From positions 4,405,001 to 4,469,000 of the forward strand of contig NZ_CP136910.1 of the NCBI RefSeq assembly GCF_033100115.1: DNA of 64,000 bases, written 5' to 3'. Shown here piece after piece: positions 25,993-36,076 of this stretch. Origin of the DNA: Anaerocolumna sp. AGMB13020 (GTDB lineage Bacteria > Bacillota > Clostridia > Lachnospirales > Lachnospiraceae). Every line of letters starts with the position of its first letter. Within the stretch, counting starts at the first letter, position 1. Under the pieces are notes generated by a model. It was given only the letters and a program-made list of their open reading frames with translations. It was not told the origin of the DNA and made no database searches. Position numbers and translations under genes: made by a program.

Positions 25993-26992
25993 ATTAACCG
26001 CATTAGATGCTCTGTTTGGTGAATTAAAAGAGACTAAAAGCGATGATAAAGACAAGGTTATGAAAGCTAATGTTAAATACCTTATACCTTTTAAAAATCA
26101 TCCGTTTAAGCTTTATACAGGGCGAAAGTTTGATGAAATGGTGCGTAGTATTAAAGAGTTCGGCATACTGCAGCCAATCATAGTAAGAACATTTATAAGT
26201 GATTCAGTTCAATTTAAAGATCAGACTATTGAAACAAATAAATATGAAATATTAGCTGGACACAATCGTTGGAATGCAGCAATAGCCGCTGAATTAGATG
26301 AAGTACCAATTGTTATTATGGAAGGGCTTTCAGATGAGGAAGCAATGTTAGTTGTTATTGAAACTAATCTTTTACAAAGATCATTTGCAGATTTAAGTTA
26401 TTCAGAAAGAGCCTTAGTGATAGATGAGCACTACAAGTCATTAAAATCTCAAGGTAGACGGACTGATATTATTAATCAAGTTAAAGAAATACTTGATTCT
26501 AAGAATTCTATTGAAGATGAAACTTGTGGACATGATGTCCACAAGTCAAATTCTAGGGATCAAGTAGGAGAAGAATATAATTTAGATGGAAGGACAATAG
26601 CCAGATACATAAGAATCAATAAGTTATGTGTTGGGCTTAAGAAGTTTATTGATGAAAAAAGCATTAGTTTTACAGCAGGTGAACAATTATCTTATTTAAG
26701 TGAAGAAAATCAACTTTATCTAGTTGATATTCTTAATAATAGTAAACTGAAGGTCAGCCCAGTTAAAGCGGCAGCTCTTAGAAAACTAGAAGAAGCCAAT
26801 AATCTGGATGAAGACGGAATTAAAAATGTAATGGTAGAAAATGAGAACAAACAAGAAAAAACAGCATTACAGGGAATTAAGGTTAAACCCAACATTGTAA
26901 AAAAGTATTTTAAGGAAAATCAATCGGCCAAAGAAGTTGAGAATATTATTGATAAAGCTTTAGAATTTTACTTCTCACATAATAAAGAATAA
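25979..26992 (+). CDS. parB: ParB/RepB/Spo0J-family partition protein
   Basis: About 337 residues. The ParB nuclease/CTPase-like N-domain is visible (LIPFKNHPFKLYTG, VRSIKEFGILQPIIVR, YEILAGHNRWNAAIAAEL, where GHNRWNAA stands for the GERRxRA box, and ETNLLQRSFADLSYSERA), followed by the helix-turn-helix region around EEYNLDGRTIARYIRIN and a dimerisation tail. A perfect 25-base palindrome lies inside the gene at 26522-26546, in a region that encodes ETCGHDVHKS and looks like an insertion between the N-domain and the HTH. The same palindrome recurs downstream and may be its binding site. Confidence 0.93.
   Translation: MSDNKLTALDALFGELKETKSDDKDKVMKANVKYLIPFKNHPFKLYTGRKFDEMVRSIKEFGILQPIIVRTFISDSVQFKDQTIETNKYEILAGHNRWNAAIAAELDEVPIVIMEGLSDEEAMLVVIETNLLQRSFADLSYSERALVIDEHYKSLKSQGRRTDIINQVKEILDSKNSIEDETCGHDVHKSNSRDQVGEEYNLDGRTIARYIRINKLCVGLKKFIDEKSISFTAGEQLSYLSEENQLYLVDILNNSKLKVSPVKAAALRKLEEANNLDEDGIKNVMVENENKQEKTALQGIKVKPNIVKKYFKENQSAKEVENIIDKALEFYFSHNKE
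26522..26546. repeat. 25-base palindrome, copy 1 (inside parB)
   Basis: ACTTGTGGACAT, one base, then its exact reverse complement. Perfect symmetry. Further copies are at 27630-27654 and 28067-28091, with a degenerate one at 28255-28280. Confidence 0.92.
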
Positions 26993-27020
26993 TAACATCT
27001 TAGGAAAGACAGGTGAGATA

Positions 27021-27617
27021 TTGAAAAGAAATGAAGTGGATTCTGAAGAAGAGTTAAGGAAATCTTTTAATCGTTGGGAAGACATATATATAAATGGATG
27101 TAACGATCCGTTTCATACCGATGGTACTAATCTAAATCTGGTTCGTAATCATATAATATCATTTAAAAGACAACTTGAAGAGAAAAAGCTTTACCCTGAA
27201 ATATATTATAAAGAAACTCCTCCAGAAGTTGACTATAAGTATATGGCAAAAAAAGAAGAAATAATTGATAGTGCTAATAAAATATTAAATATATATTTGA
27301 ATAATGAGGATTATCAATACCTTATTTCTAATATTAATCGACTTAATAAAACTCAGTTGAAAGAAATAACACATTTAACCTCTTTAAACTATATTAATGG
27401 TTTTAAGAACGCTGTAGAGAATAGAGAATTAGTTTATATGCAGAGGAACCTGAATACAAGTTACATAGAGACTTTGCATTGTGCAAGAGAGCAGGTACAA
27501 AATTTATTAGATAATGATGTAGGTACTGATGTAGTTAGCAGTACTAGCCAGGTCATTGGGCAGATTTCTTTATTTGAACTAGATTGTGAAGAAGATGAAG
27601 ATTACGAAATTGATTAA
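27021..27617 (+). CDS. Hypothetical protein with a C-terminal sliding-clamp-like motif
   Basis: About 198 residues from a TTG at 27021 with AGGTGAGA just upstream. Largely helical and charged, no membrane segment. I recognise no family. Near the C-terminus GQISLFELD fits the beta-clamp-binding pentapeptide consensus QLSLF, followed by an acidic tail (DCEEDEDYEID). Such a motif would recruit the protein to the host replication clamp, which would suit a replication or repair role for the excised element; this is inference. It lies 28 bases after parB and just before palindrome copy 2. Confidence 0.75.
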   Translation: MKRNEVDSEEELRKSFNRWEDIYINGCNDPFHTDGTNLNLVRNHIISFKRQLEEKKLYPEIYYKETPPEVDYKYMAKKEEIIDSANKILNIYLNNEDYQYLISNINRLNKTQLKEITHLTSLNYINGFKNAVENRELVYMQRNLNTSYIETLHCAREQVQNLLDNDVGTDVVSSTSQVIGQISLFELDCEEDEDYEID

Positions 27618-27629
27618 TTACATAAAACA

Positions 27630-27654
27630 ACTTGTGGGCATCATGTCCACAAGT
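27630..27654. repeat. 25-base palindrome, copy 2
   Basis: Same palindrome as in parB, with one G replacing A in the left arm (27638), which still pairs as G-U in RNA. It lies in the 59-base gap between two genes. Confidence 0.9.
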
Positions 27655-27676
27655 TATAGAAAGGTAGGTGATAATC

Positions 27677-28057
27677 GTGTTTGAATTATTTATTCCAATA
27701 GTTTATCCCTTTGCAAAACATTATCAAGGGAAACTAAGCGTTGTTACTCAGAACTACCAAGATATTAGGATTGCTTTTGCAAGTAATAATAAAAGACGTT
27801 TAACTTATGGTAGACCAGTAAGAAGAGGATGCTTAAATCATCAGAGAGTCGTAGATAGAAGAAAAATGAAAGCTAATAAACGACAAAGAAGAAAGCTTTA
27901 TAAATTCAATGCTATAGATGAAATGTATATTATAGGGTTAGATACAAGTAATTGTAACGATACTATTTTTCAAACATCAAATTCGAAGCAGCATTTTTCA
28001 GCTGTTCCATATGATTTTGATACAAAGAAAAATGCTCTTATTGTTTTAAAGAGATGA
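27677..28057 (+). CDS. Small basic protein of unknown function
   Basis: About 126 residues. The best start is the GTG at 27677 with AGGTG six bases upstream; an earlier GTG at 27668 is in frame. The middle is strongly basic (KRRLTYGRPVRRGC, RRKMKANKRQRRKLYKF), suggesting nucleic-acid binding. No known domain recognised. It sits between palindrome copies 2 and 3 in the partition region and is co-directional with its neighbours. Confidence 0.65.
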   Translation: MFELFIPIVYPFAKHYQGKLSVVTQNYQDIRIAFASNNKRRLTYGRPVRRGCLNHQRVVDRRKMKANKRQRRKLYKFNAIDEMYIIGLDTSNCNDTIFQTSNSKQHFSAVPYDFDTKKNALIVLKR

Positions 28058-28066
28058 GGGTAGGCA

Positions 28067-28091
28067 ACTTGTGGACATCATGTCCACAAGT
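28067..28091. repeat. 25-base palindrome, copy 3
   Basis: Perfect copy of the palindrome found in parB except for the central base (C instead of G). Confidence 0.92.
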
Positions 28092-28218
28092 ACAGAGAAA
28101 GGTCTAAACCAAACTTTTGGATTTACATATCACAAAAATTACAACTATGCCATGACACCCCTTTCCAGTATATACTCTGGATAGGGGCATAGGTGTATGA
28201 AAGGAGAAGGATTCTATT

Positions 28219-28284
28219 ATGAAATATCTAAGTGGTAGATATTTCATAATTAATACTTATGGACATCGTACCCACCAAGTTTAG
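28219..28284 (+). CDS. Possible 21-residue peptide
   Basis: ATG with AAAGGAG eleven bases upstream, then 21 codons (starting MKYLSGRYFIINTYGHRTHQ) and TAG. Its first codons form half of a perfect 14-pair hairpin (28216-28229 with 28237-28250), and its end overlaps a degenerate form of the 25-base palindrome. It could be a leader peptide or a genuine microprotein. Nothing similar is known to me. Confidence 0.4.
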   Translation: MKYLSGRYFIINTYGHRTHQV

Positions 28285-28329
28285 TAATAGCACTTTGAAA
28301 TAATTTGCCCTGAAAGGAGTAATCTAAGG

Positions 28330-28893
28330 TTGAAAAGAGAAAATATTCCAATTATAATAGGATTTATATTATGTTTAATTTTGTTATACGGAGGAAAAGA
28401 GAGTATGAATAATGGTTATTGGGCACTGGTAGTAGCACTAATATCAGTAGCAGGAACTTTGGTTGCACATCTTATATCATTTCGCAAAGATAGCAATAAA
28501 ATCGGGTCTGTTAAAGAGGATACATCAAAAATGACACCACAGGTAAATAATATCGATGAAAATACTAAAAAAATTAGAGATCAGGTTATAGAACAAATTA
28601 TTCCTTCTATAAATCAATTTAAAGATAGCAGAATAGGTATATCTGAATTAGTCGAAGATTTACGTTATCAGAAAAGGTTAAAACAAGAAACATTGCCATA
28701 TGTAAACAATATGGATACTTTTATTTCAGGAATTAAAAATGTATATGATGTTAATGCGAGACTAGCTTTTGAATTAAAAGAAGAAAGAGAAAAGACACAA
28801 TTTTTAACATTAGAAAATAATCAGCTAAAAGCGGAATTATATAAATATAAAGAAAAAAGTTTTACCAAATCTAAAGATGAACTCGAAAGATAA
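28330..28893 (+). CDS. Small membrane protein with cytoplasmic coiled coil
   Basis: About 187 residues from a TTG at 28330 (AAAGGAG upstream). Two hydrophobic segments at residues 5-20 and 30-50 are followed by a long charged helix region (DTSKMTPQVNNIDENTKKIR, then ELKEEREKTQFLTLENNQLK) predicted to form a coiled coil. No family recognised. It precedes the giant helicase gene, from which it is separated by a terminator and a second hairpin. Confidence 0.72.
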   Translation: MKRENIPIIIGFILCLILLYGGKESMNNGYWALVVALISVAGTLVAHLISFRKDSNKIGSVKEDTSKMTPQVNNIDENTKKIRDQVIEQIIPSINQFKDSRIGISELVEDLRYQKRLKQETLPYVNNMDTFISGIKNVYDVNARLAFELKEEREKTQFLTLENNQLKAELYKYKEKSFTKSKDELER

Positions 28894-28907
28894 ATAGAGT
28901 AAGTGAT

Positions 28908-28940
28908 GGGATATTGCAAAAAAGCGATATCCCCTTTTTT
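28908..28940 (+). terminator. Terminator between the coiled-coil protein and the helicase gene
   Basis: GGGATATTGC and GCGATATCCC form a 10-pair stem (one G-U) with an AAAAAA loop and a following CTTTTTT. A second 12-pair stem ATAAAATCTCAA / TTGAGGTTTTAT (28941-28970) follows directly, just before the ribosome binding site of the helicase gene. Confidence 0.82.
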
Positions 28941-28997
28941 ATAAAATCTCAAATAATCTTGAGGTTTTATAAAAGGAGGGGAAAAGAGAGGTGACAC

Positions 28998-31900
28998 ATG
29001 AGTAAACTAGAAAATTTGAGACAGCTATATTACCAAACAGTACAGGAAATGCTTGATGATACAGATAAATGGAAAGCGTTTCTTCAATATGCCAGTAATA
29101 TGTATAAGTACGACTTTGCAACTCTTGTTACTGCTTATGCACAGAATCCTAATTATGTGCAACTGGCTTCTTATGATGACTGGAAGTCGATTGGAAGACA
29201 AGTAAGAAGAAATGAAAAGAGTATTCCGGTATTAATTAAAAATCAATATGGTATAGATCATTTTTTTGATTCTTCTCAGTTATGGGGGAATAAGCAAATT
29301 ATGAATTGGTCTATTAGCGCAGAAGAGCTGGATGATTTCAACCATCGTTTTATGGAAAAATATAAGGATTACAATAGTGAGTTCATTTTAACTCCAGATG
29401 ATGTTAGACAAATGCTTATAACAGACCAATTAAAAGGGGCATATAATAAGACAAATAATCCAGTAAATAAAGCTGCCCTACTTTCAGATTACCTTATCAA
29501 CAGTATTAATTATATGATACAATATCGATATCATGGTGTTGATCCGAAGATATTAATACATAAATCGGCAGAAGTTAACAGTGAAACAATAGGTACAGTT
29601 GGATATTATACAGTTAAGGCTGCAAGAGAAATATTATTAACCAGTAAAGAAATCATATTTGATATAAGGAAGGAGAAACGAGATGGACAAAAGAATGACA
29701 GAGATGATAGCGAACGGGATGGAAATGGAGTACGAAGAGAGGGAGGGACTTTGGTTCGGAGTGGTAGAAGAGGAGCAGAACCAGGGAATGGAACAACTGA
29801 CCAAATACGGAAATCTGGCGATGAAGTATTGGGAAGAAGAGAAACCAGTGGAGTTACAGCAGATTCTGATAGACGGCACACTAAGAGAAACCATGCTGAA
29901 GATACAGGAACAAGCAGAGGAAAAGATGGAGAGATTACAGGCGAAAATGCTGGAGAAAGACCCAATAAAGAATCCAAACGACACAATGGAAGCTTATCAG
30001 CACAGACAAAGGATCCACGACCAAGCAGAGGAAATAGTCCTCAGGGAAGTGGTTTACAATTAGAACTTAATTTAAAAGAATTACATGAAAACATTGAAGG
30101 AGAAACTAAAACGGTTTCTTCTTTTTTTATTAATAGAAGCTATGGGCAGTCTATGTTAGATGATGTAACTCTTATCAAAGCCGTAAATTATGGTACAGGT
30201 ACTGAAGGTAGTCAATCGGGTATAACAAGGCTTTATAACACTGATGTACCTTATACTGAAAGAGTAAAATATCTGCAGAATGCTTATGATAAAACTAATT
30301 ATTATGATGAAACTGGGAATGAGGGCTTTATTGGGATTCAAACACTAAGGCAAATGGGCATTAAAATATCTTGGTCTGAGAATTCTAAATTAAGTAACGA
30401 AATTATACACTGGAGTCAATTGGACAGAATCCTTGAAAAGATGATTCTTGATAATAAGTATATAATACCAATCAATGAGGACAAGGTTGCTCACAAAGAA
30501 GTTGCCAATTTAGTGAAAGAAGATAAGGGAACCGTAACACAAAAAGCAAGTAACATTGAAAAAATTAATTATAAGTATCAGGAAGATCTGCTTAGTGAAG
30601 GAGGAATTAAGAAGAAGTTTCAGAATAATGTTGCAGCTATTAAGCTCTTAAAAGAAATAGAAAATGAACAACGCTATGCCACAGAGAATGAGCAAATTAT
30701 ATTAAACAGGTATGTTGGCTGGGGTGGTTTAGCAGCTGCATTTGATGAAAGAAATTCATCCTGGGTAAATGAGTATATAGTACTTAAGGAACTACTAACT
30801 GAACAGGAATATAAGAGTGCAAGAGCATCTACAACCACAGCATTTTATACTCCTCCAGAAATAATTAAAGGTATATATAAAGCTTTAGCTCAGTTTGGAT
30901 TCAAGGGTGGAAACCTTCTAGAGCCGGCCCTAGGAACAGGAAGATTCTTTTCCCATATCCCAGAGAATATTACGAATCAAACACGGTTGTATGGTGTTGA
31001 ATTAGATAGTATTTCTGGTAGAATAGCAAAGCAACTTTATCAGGAGGCAGATATACAGATATGCGGCTACGAAAATGCTAATCACTCTGATAACTTTTTT
31101 GATCTGGTTATAGGTAATGTACCTTTTGGTGATTACAAAGTATTTGACAAACGTTACAGCAAATACAACTATCATATTCACGATTATTATTTTGCAAAGT
31201 CACTTGATAAGGTACGAGCCGGTGGATTAGTAATCTTTATAACAAGTAAAGGCACTTTGGATAAGGCAAATCCAACATTCCGTAAGTATCTTGCAGAACG
31301 TGCGGATTTAATTGGAGCCATTAGACTACCAAATATTACTTTTAAGGATGCCAATACTGAGGTGACGAGTGATATTCTGTTTTTACAAAAGAGAGATAGA
31401 ATACAAGTAAGTGAACCCTCTTGGGTATTTACTGGTTTTACGGATGATAAAATTCCTGTTAATCAATATTATCTTGAGCATCCGGAAATGATGCTTGGTA
31501 AAATGGTATTTGATAATAAAATGTTTGGAGAAGATAGTAAATATACAACTTTAGTCAACGAGGATCCGGAGCGTTTACAGGAAGATTTCTTAGCTGCAGT
31601 TACTAAGCTTACTGGAAGAATTGATAAAAATAAGAATATAGTTATGGAAAAAGAAGAGGAAATAATACACACCATTCTGGCTGATCCAAGTGTTAAGAAT
31701 TACTCTTATGCTATTGTAGATGAAAAAGTCTATTATAGAGAGAATTCAGAAATGAAGGAAGTGTTATTACCTATTCCTAAACTAAATCAGTTAAAGGGAT
31801 TGATATGCCTTAGAAAAGCAGCCAGAGAAATAATAGAAGCACAGCTTCAAAACTGTGCAGATAATGAATTATACAAATTGCAGGAAGATCTTCACTCTTT

Positions 31901-34900
31901 ATATAATTCATTTGTAAATAAATATGGTGTACTTAGTGGAAAAAATAATAATATTTTTAAACTTGATGCTGATTATCCACTGATCCTATCATTAGAATAT
32001 GTTGATAAGAATAATAAGGTAGTAAAAGCTGATATCTTTACCAAGCGTACAATTAAACCTTACAAATTAATTGATCATGTTGAAACTGCCAGAGAAGGAT
32101 TAATAGTGTCACTAACTGAAAAGGGACGAGTTGATATCCCTTATATTGCAAACTTAGGTGGATTTACAAACGACCAGGTAATAAAAGATCTTAATGGTGA
32201 GATATTCCTTAATCCAGAGAAACAGGATACAGAAGATCCGTATGCTGGTTATGAAACAGCTGATTCATATTTATCAGGAAATGTACGGTCCAAGCTTAAA
32301 ATAGCTGAATTATTTGCAGAAATTAATTCAGATTTAAAAATAAATGTGGAAGCCTTAAGGAGAGTTCAACCGGAGGATTTGAAGGCAGGTGAAATAACTG
32401 TACGGTTAGGTACAACATGGATTGATGAAGAGGATCTCAATCAATTTATGTATGAACTGCTAGATACTCCGAAGACTTATCAACTAAAGGTAGGGAACAA
32501 AGATAAAAAAAGAGTAACAGCTATTCGATACAATAATTTTACATCTGCTTATGCTGTAACAAATAAGGTTTATGATGTGACTAATCGTATTCGTGCATCA
32601 AAGACTTATGGTACAAGTAGGATGGATGCCTATATGATAATTGAAGATACTCTCAATTTAAAAACTGTTGTTGTAAAGGACAGGTTGGTTAACGAAGACG
32701 GTAATTATTACTATGTTGTAAATAAAGCAGAAACAATATTAGCCAGAGAAAAGCAGAGTTTAATTAAGGAAAAGTTTCAGGAATGGTTCTGGTCCGATAT
32801 TAGTAGGCGTGAGAAGTATGTTAGAAAATATAATGACCTATTTAATACTACAAGACTACGTGAATATGACGGTTCCCATTTGCAATTTCCTGGTATGAAT
32901 CCAGCAATTAAATTGAGAAATCATCAAAAAAATGCGATTGCAAGAGTCTTATATGGTGGGAATACATTGCTTGCTCATTGTGTAGGTGCCGGAAAAACAT
33001 ACGAAATGATAGCTAGTGCTATGGAACTTAAGAGAGTAGGTCTTGCTACCAAGTCGATGTTTTGTGTTCCTAATCACCTTACTGAACAAATTGGAAATGA
33101 CTTCATAAAATTATATCCTGCAGCAAATATTCTTGTTGCTACAAAAGCAGATTTTGAGCCATTAAACAGAAAAACCTTTATAAGTAAAATTGCTACAGGT
33201 GAGTATGATGCAATAATACTTGGCTATACACAGTTTGAGAGAATACCAATATCACCAGAGAGAGAGCAAGTTATGTTGCATGAGCAGATTGACCAAGCAA
33301 AGGCTGCTATAGAAAGGATACACGAAGAAAATGGCGAGAACTGGTCAATTAAACAGATGGAAAAGTTTAAAAAGAGTCTGGAAACTGAACTTCTTTCTTT
33401 GCGTAATAGTGATAGAGACAATGTCATTTATTTTGAAGAATTAGGAGTAGACGCATTATTTGTAGATGAAGCACATTATTATAAAAACTGTGCTGTATTT
33501 TCAAAAATGAGAAATGTTGCTGGAATATCTACAACTAAGGCAAAAAAATCAACTGATATGCTTATCAAGTGTCAGTATATTCAAGAAATCAATAGTGGTA
33601 GAGGGGTAGTTTTCGCCACTGGGACTCCGATCTCTAATTCTATGACAGAATTATATGTTATGCAGAGATATTTACAGAATAATACCTTGAAGGAAAAAGG
33701 GATTGGACATTTTGATGCTTGGGCTGCGAACTTTGGTGAAGTTATTTCCTCTTTAGAATTAGCGCCAGAAGGTACGGGATACCGCTTTAAGAACCGCTTT
33801 GCCAAGTTTACTAATGTTCCAGAACTGATGAATATGTTCCGGGAGATAGCAGATGTTCAGCTTCCTGAAATGTTAGAAGATTTGCCAGTGCCTAAGATTA
33901 AGGGGGGGAAATACAAAGTTATAGTATCTGAACCGTCTGATTATACACGAAAAGTAATGGCTAGCTTTGCAGAAAGAGCTGAAGCAATAAGAAATGGACA
34001 AGTATATCCGCATGTTGATAATATGCTTAAGGTAACGAATGAAGCAAGAAAACTTGGAACGGATCCCAGATTACTTGATCCCAAAGCACCAAATGAACCA
34101 GCAAGTAAAGTTAATCAATGTATTGAGATTGTTTACGATGAGTATGTTAAGAGTTCAGAAATCAAAGGTACACAGATTATTTTCTGTGATATAGGAACAC
34201 CTAATAAGGATAAGAGATGGAATATTTACAATTACATAAAAGAGGAATTGATACGATTAGGAATGCCAGAACAAGAGATATGTTTTATACATGACGCTAA
34301 CACAGAAAAACAGAGGGAAAAACTATTTGAGTACTTACGGAATGGTACAAAAAGAGTAATAGTGGGAAGTACTCAAAAGATGGGAACAGGTGTAAACATA
34401 CAAGACAGGATAGTAGCTGCACATGATCTTGATTGCCCATGGAGACCAAGTGATCTGGAGCAACGATCAGGACGTCCTTTACGACAGGGAAATATTAATG
34501 ATGAGGTTGCTATGTATCGTTATGTAACGAAAGATACTTACGATGCTTATAATTGGCAGCTAGTAGAGCAAAAACAGAAAATTATTGCACAAATCATGAC
34601 GAACAAGACTATAGAACGTACATATGAGGATATTGATGAAACAGTTTTGTCTTATGCAGAGATAAAAGCATTGGCTACTGGAAATCCCTATATAAAAGAG
34701 AAGATGGATATTGATACAGAAGTGGGTAGGTTAAAAATGTTAAAGGCTGGCTATTTAAATGAAAAGTATAAATATGAAGAAGGATTTCATCGTATTTATC
34801 CAGCTCAAATAACAGAGTATAGGTCAAAAATTGAAGCTATAGAAAAGGATATCAAGTTAAGAGATTCCAATCCTGTTAGTGAGGACAGCTTCTGCATAAA

Positions 34901-35423
34901 ACTAATGAATACAATTTTTACGGAGAGATCCAAAGCCGGTGAAGCTTTGCTTGCTATTATGACCATGAAAGAAATACCAGATGAAATTGGAAGTTTTCGT
35001 GGATTTCGTTTATACCATATTACTACAGAAATATCTCAGAATAGAAGCAATATCATGGTTGATGGAACAAGAACATATAGTCTAGATTTGGGAACCAGTG
35101 GAGTAGGAAACATGAGCCGGTTGGAAAATCTTATAAATGGGCTTGAGGAAAAGTTAGAGCATTTCAAAGAAGAGCTTAATATTGCACAAGATAATCTTAA
35201 AGAAGCACAGATAAATTGTGGTAAGGTTTTTCCTTATGAGGAAGAACTTTCTAAAAAAATTATGAGACAATCTGAATTGAATCAATTTCTGGAACTTGAT
35301 AAAACCGATGAGGTTTTAGCCGATGAGGACATGGATATTGAAAAGAATAATAGTAGCCTAATGGTTAAGGAAATTATAAGCGCATATAACATTATAGAAG
35401 ATGATGCGGAAATGGAGCCATAA
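28998..35423 (+). CDS. Giant antirestriction-like / DNA methylase / SNF2-type helicase protein
   Basis: 2141 residues. The N-terminal 200 residues resemble the ArdC-type domain ([42 protein letters not shown]). Residues 229-350 are a disordered R/G/S/E-rich linker. A methyltransferase follows ([12 protein letters not shown] near 572, [11 protein letters not shown] near 642, and GNVPFGDY near 705 in place of NPPY). The helicase core has Walker [12 protein letters not shown] (about 1323), [13 protein letters not shown] (about 1490), TGTPISNS (about 1541) and motif [13 protein letters not shown] (about 1820). Such fused proteins are a hallmark of Gram-positive conjugative elements and are thought to protect or process transferred DNA. 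A second gene is encoded in another frame within the linker. Confidence 0.93.
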   Translation: MSKLENLRQLYYQTVQEMLDDTDKWKAFLQYASNMYKYDFATLVTAYAQNPNYVQLASYDDWKSIGRQVRRNEKSIPVLIKNQYGIDHFFDSSQLWGNKQIMNWSISAEELDDFNHRFMEKYKDYNSEFILTPDDVRQMLITDQLKGAYNKTNNPVNKAALLSDYLINSINYMIQYRYHGVDPKILIHKSAEVNSETIGTVGYYTVKAAREILLTSKEIIFDIRKEKRDGQKNDRDDSERDGNGVRREGGTLVRSGRRGAEPGNGTTDQIRKSGDEVLGRRETSGVTADSDRRHTKRNHAEDTGTSRGKDGEITGENAGERPNKESKRHNGSLSAQTKDPRPSRGNSPQGSGLQLELNLKELHENIEGETKTVSSFFINRSYGQSMLDDVTLIKAVNYGTGTEGSQSGITRLYNTDVPYTERVKYLQNAYDKTNYYDETGNEGFIGIQTLRQMGIKISWSENSKLSNEIIHWSQLDRILEKMILDNKYIIPINEDKVAHKEVANLVKEDKGTVTQKASNIEKINYKYQEDLLSEGGIKKKFQNNVAAIKLLKEIENEQRYATENEQIILNRYVGWGGLAAAFDERNSSWVNEYIVLKELLTEQEYKSARASTTTAFYTPPEIIKGIYKALAQFGFKGGNLLEPALGTGRFFSHIPENITNQTRLYGVELDSISGRIAKQLYQEADIQICGYENANHSDNFFDLVIGNVPFGDYKVFDKRYSKYNYHIHDYYFAKSLDKVRAGGLVIFITSKGTLDKANPTFRKYLAERADLIGAIRLPNITFKDANTEVTSDILFLQKRDRIQVSEPSWVFTGFTDDKIPVNQYYLEHPEMMLGKMVFDNKMFGEDSKYTTLVNEDPERLQEDFLAAVTKLTGRIDKNKNIVMEKEEEIIHTILADPSVKNYSYAIVDEKVYYRENSEMKEVLLPIPKLNQLKGLICLRKAAREIIEAQLQNCADNELYKLQEDLHSLYNSFVNKYGVLSGKNNNIFKLDADYPLILSLEYVDKNNKVVKADIFTKRTIKPYKLIDHVETAREGLIVSLTEKGRVDIPYIANLGGFTNDQVIKDLNGEIFLNPEKQDTEDPYAGYETADSYLSGNVRSKLKIAELFAEINSDLKINVEALRRVQPEDLKAGEITVRLGTTWIDEEDLNQFMYELLDTPKTYQLKVGNKDKKRVTAIRYNNFTSAYAVTNKVYDVTNRIRASKTYGTSRMDAYMIIEDTLNLKTVVVKDRLVNEDGNYYYVVNKAETILAREKQSLIKEKFQEWFWSDISRREKYVRKYNDLFNTTRLREYDGSHLQFPGMNPAIKLRNHQKNAIARVLYGGNTLLAHCVGAGKTYEMIASAMELKRVGLATKSMFCVPNHLTEQIGNDFIKLYPAANILVATKADFEPLNRKTFISKIATGEYDAIILGYTQFERIPISPEREQVMLHEQIDQAKAAIERIHEENGENWSIKQMEKFKKSLETELLSLRNSDRDNVIYFEELGVDALFVDEAHYYKNCAVFSKMRNVAGISTTKAKKSTDMLIKCQYIQEINSGRGVVFATGTPISNSMTELYVMQRYLQNNTLKEKGIGHFDAWAANFGEVISSLELAPEGTGYRFKNRFAKFTNVPELMNMFREIADVQLPEMLEDLPVPKIKGGKYKVIVSEPSDYTRKVMASFAERAEAIRNGQVYPHVDNMLKVTNEARKLGTDPRLLDPKAPNEPASKVNQCIEIVYDEYVKSSEIKGTQIIFCDIGTPNKDKRWNIYNYIKEELIRLGMPEQEICFIHDANTEKQREKLFEYLRNGTKRVIVGSTQKMGTGVNIQDRIVAAHDLDCPWRPSDLEQRSGRPLRQGNINDEVAMYRYVTKDTYDAYNWQLVEQKQKIIAQIMTNKTIERTYEDIDETVLSYAEIKALATGNPYIKEKMDIDTEVGRLKMLKAGYLNEKYKYEEGFHRIYPAQITEYRSKIEAIEKDIKLRDSNPVSEDSFCIKLMNTIFTERSKAGEALLAIMTMKEIPDEIGSFRGFRLYHITTEISQNRSNIMVDGTRTYSLDLGTSGVGNMSRLENLINGLEEKLEHFKEELNIAQDNLKEAQINCGKVFPYEEELSKKIMRQSELNQFLELDKTDEVLADEDMDIEKNNSSLMVKEIISAYNIIEDDAEMEP
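29683..30063 (+). CDS. tnpV: TnpV-like protein encoded in an alternative frame inside the helicase gene
   Basis: 126 residues with its own strong site AAGGAAGGAG before an ATG and a TAG stop. The protein shows the TnpV pattern: a segment like [20 protein letters not shown], then [16 protein letters not shown], and the C-terminus [14 protein letters not shown]. TnpV proteins are carried by Tn4451-type transposons and many clostridial conjugative elements; their function is unknown. All 381 bases lie within the linker region of the 28998-35423 gene in a different frame. That frame there encodes low-complexity, probably disordered sequence, which is what overprinting would leave. A terminator-like hairpin follows at 30097. 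Confidence 0.82.
   Translation: MDKRMTEMIANGMEMEYEEREGLWFGVVEEEQNQGMEQLTKYGNLAMKYWEEEKPVELQQILIDGTLRETMLKIQEQAEEKMERLQAKMLEKDPIKNPNDTMEAYQHRQRIHDQAEEIVLREVVYN
30097..30128 (+). terminator. Terminator-like hairpin after the nested tnpV, inside the helicase gene
   Basis: AAGGAGAAAC and GTTTCTTCTT form a 10-pair stem (one G-U) with a 7-base loop followed by five more T. It lies 34 bases after the tnpV stop but within the coding region of the large gene. Confidence 0.55.
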
Positions 35424-35443
35424 AGCGCAAGAAAGGGAATAAA

Positions 35444-35998
35444 ATGGATAAGTATTTTTTTGATAATGAAGGAAATACAATGTATGAGTTTAAATGCAAC
35501 ATAGTTATGGATAAAGAGTTGCAAAATATACATGATAAAGAGAAAAAATGTAAACAGCATAATTTAATTATAATTTCTATTGGAATTGCTATAGGATTGT
35601 TTCTTGTACCCATTGTTTTCTTTTTACAACACTGGTTTTTTTCAGACTGGATATCAGACTTGAGGATGCAGATTTTTGGGTGTCTGGTGATGATATCGCC
35701 ATTTTGTCTTTTAATAGTCACCTATGTATCAAACGACCTTCAGGACGTAGATTCAAAATATTATAATCGGGTTGAACTAATTAATTTAATACCTCAAATA
35801 GATGAGCTGTTAGAGATTTCATCTTCATCGGGTGGTATGTTTGAGTATGATGACTTCTTAATACATTATACAAATAAAGATGATAGTAGAAAAATAGTCT
35901 CATTATTCATACTGGAAGGATATAGATTAGAGAAAAGTAGAGCAGTAAGCTGCTTAACATTTGACATAGATAATTTCACTTTACAAAAACCATATTAA
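35444..35998 (+). CDS. Hypothetical protein with two membrane segments
   Basis: About 184 residues. Two hydrophobic segments (about 40-65 and 74-95) separate a charged N-terminus from a C-terminal cytoplasmic or external domain (ISSSSGGMFEYDDFLIHYTNK). AAAGGGAATAAA precedes the ATG; it lies 20 bases after the helicase gene. Not recognised. Probably an accessory element protein. Confidence 0.7.
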   Translation: MDKYFFDNEGNTMYEFKCNIVMDKELQNIHDKEKKCKQHNLIIISIGIAIGLFLVPIVFFLQHWFFSDWISDLRMQIFGCLVMISPFCLLIVTYVSNDLQDVDSKYYNRVELINLIPQIDELLEISSSSGGMFEYDDFLIHYTNKDDSRKIVSLFILEGYRLEKSRAVSCLTFDIDNFTLQKPY

Positions 35999-36026
35999 TA
36001 ACCATAAAATCAGGTAACTCGAAGTC

Positions 36027-36050
36027 GAACAGTAGAACTGTTCTTTTTTT
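36027..36050 (+). terminator. Short terminator before the 690-residue repeat protein
   Basis: GAACAGT-AGA-ACTGTTC followed by seven T. Only 27 bases remain before the next ATG and they are occupied by AT-rich DNA and AAGGAGG, so no separate promoter is obvious. Confidence 0.75.
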
Positions 36051-36076
36051 ATATATTTTATAAGGAGGTAAATATT

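Larger units (their letters stand above)
28058..28329. other. Structured intergenic region of the partition locus
   Basis: Holds palindrome copy 3 (28067-28091), an 11-pair hairpin CCCCTTTCCAG / CTGGATAGGGG (28158-28187, one mismatch), a 21-codon reading frame (28219-28284) with a 14-pair internal stem, and a degenerate palindrome (28255-28280). TGAAAGGAG at 28311 serves the next gene. The density of symmetric elements suggests a cis-acting site such as a partition or replication region. Confidence 0.5.

Noticed and set aside
29606..29986. Two reverse-strand ORFs opposite the nested tnpV
   Set aside because: Ser/Leu-rich composition is the antisense of purine-rich coding DNA; no ribosome binding site and no family resemblance.
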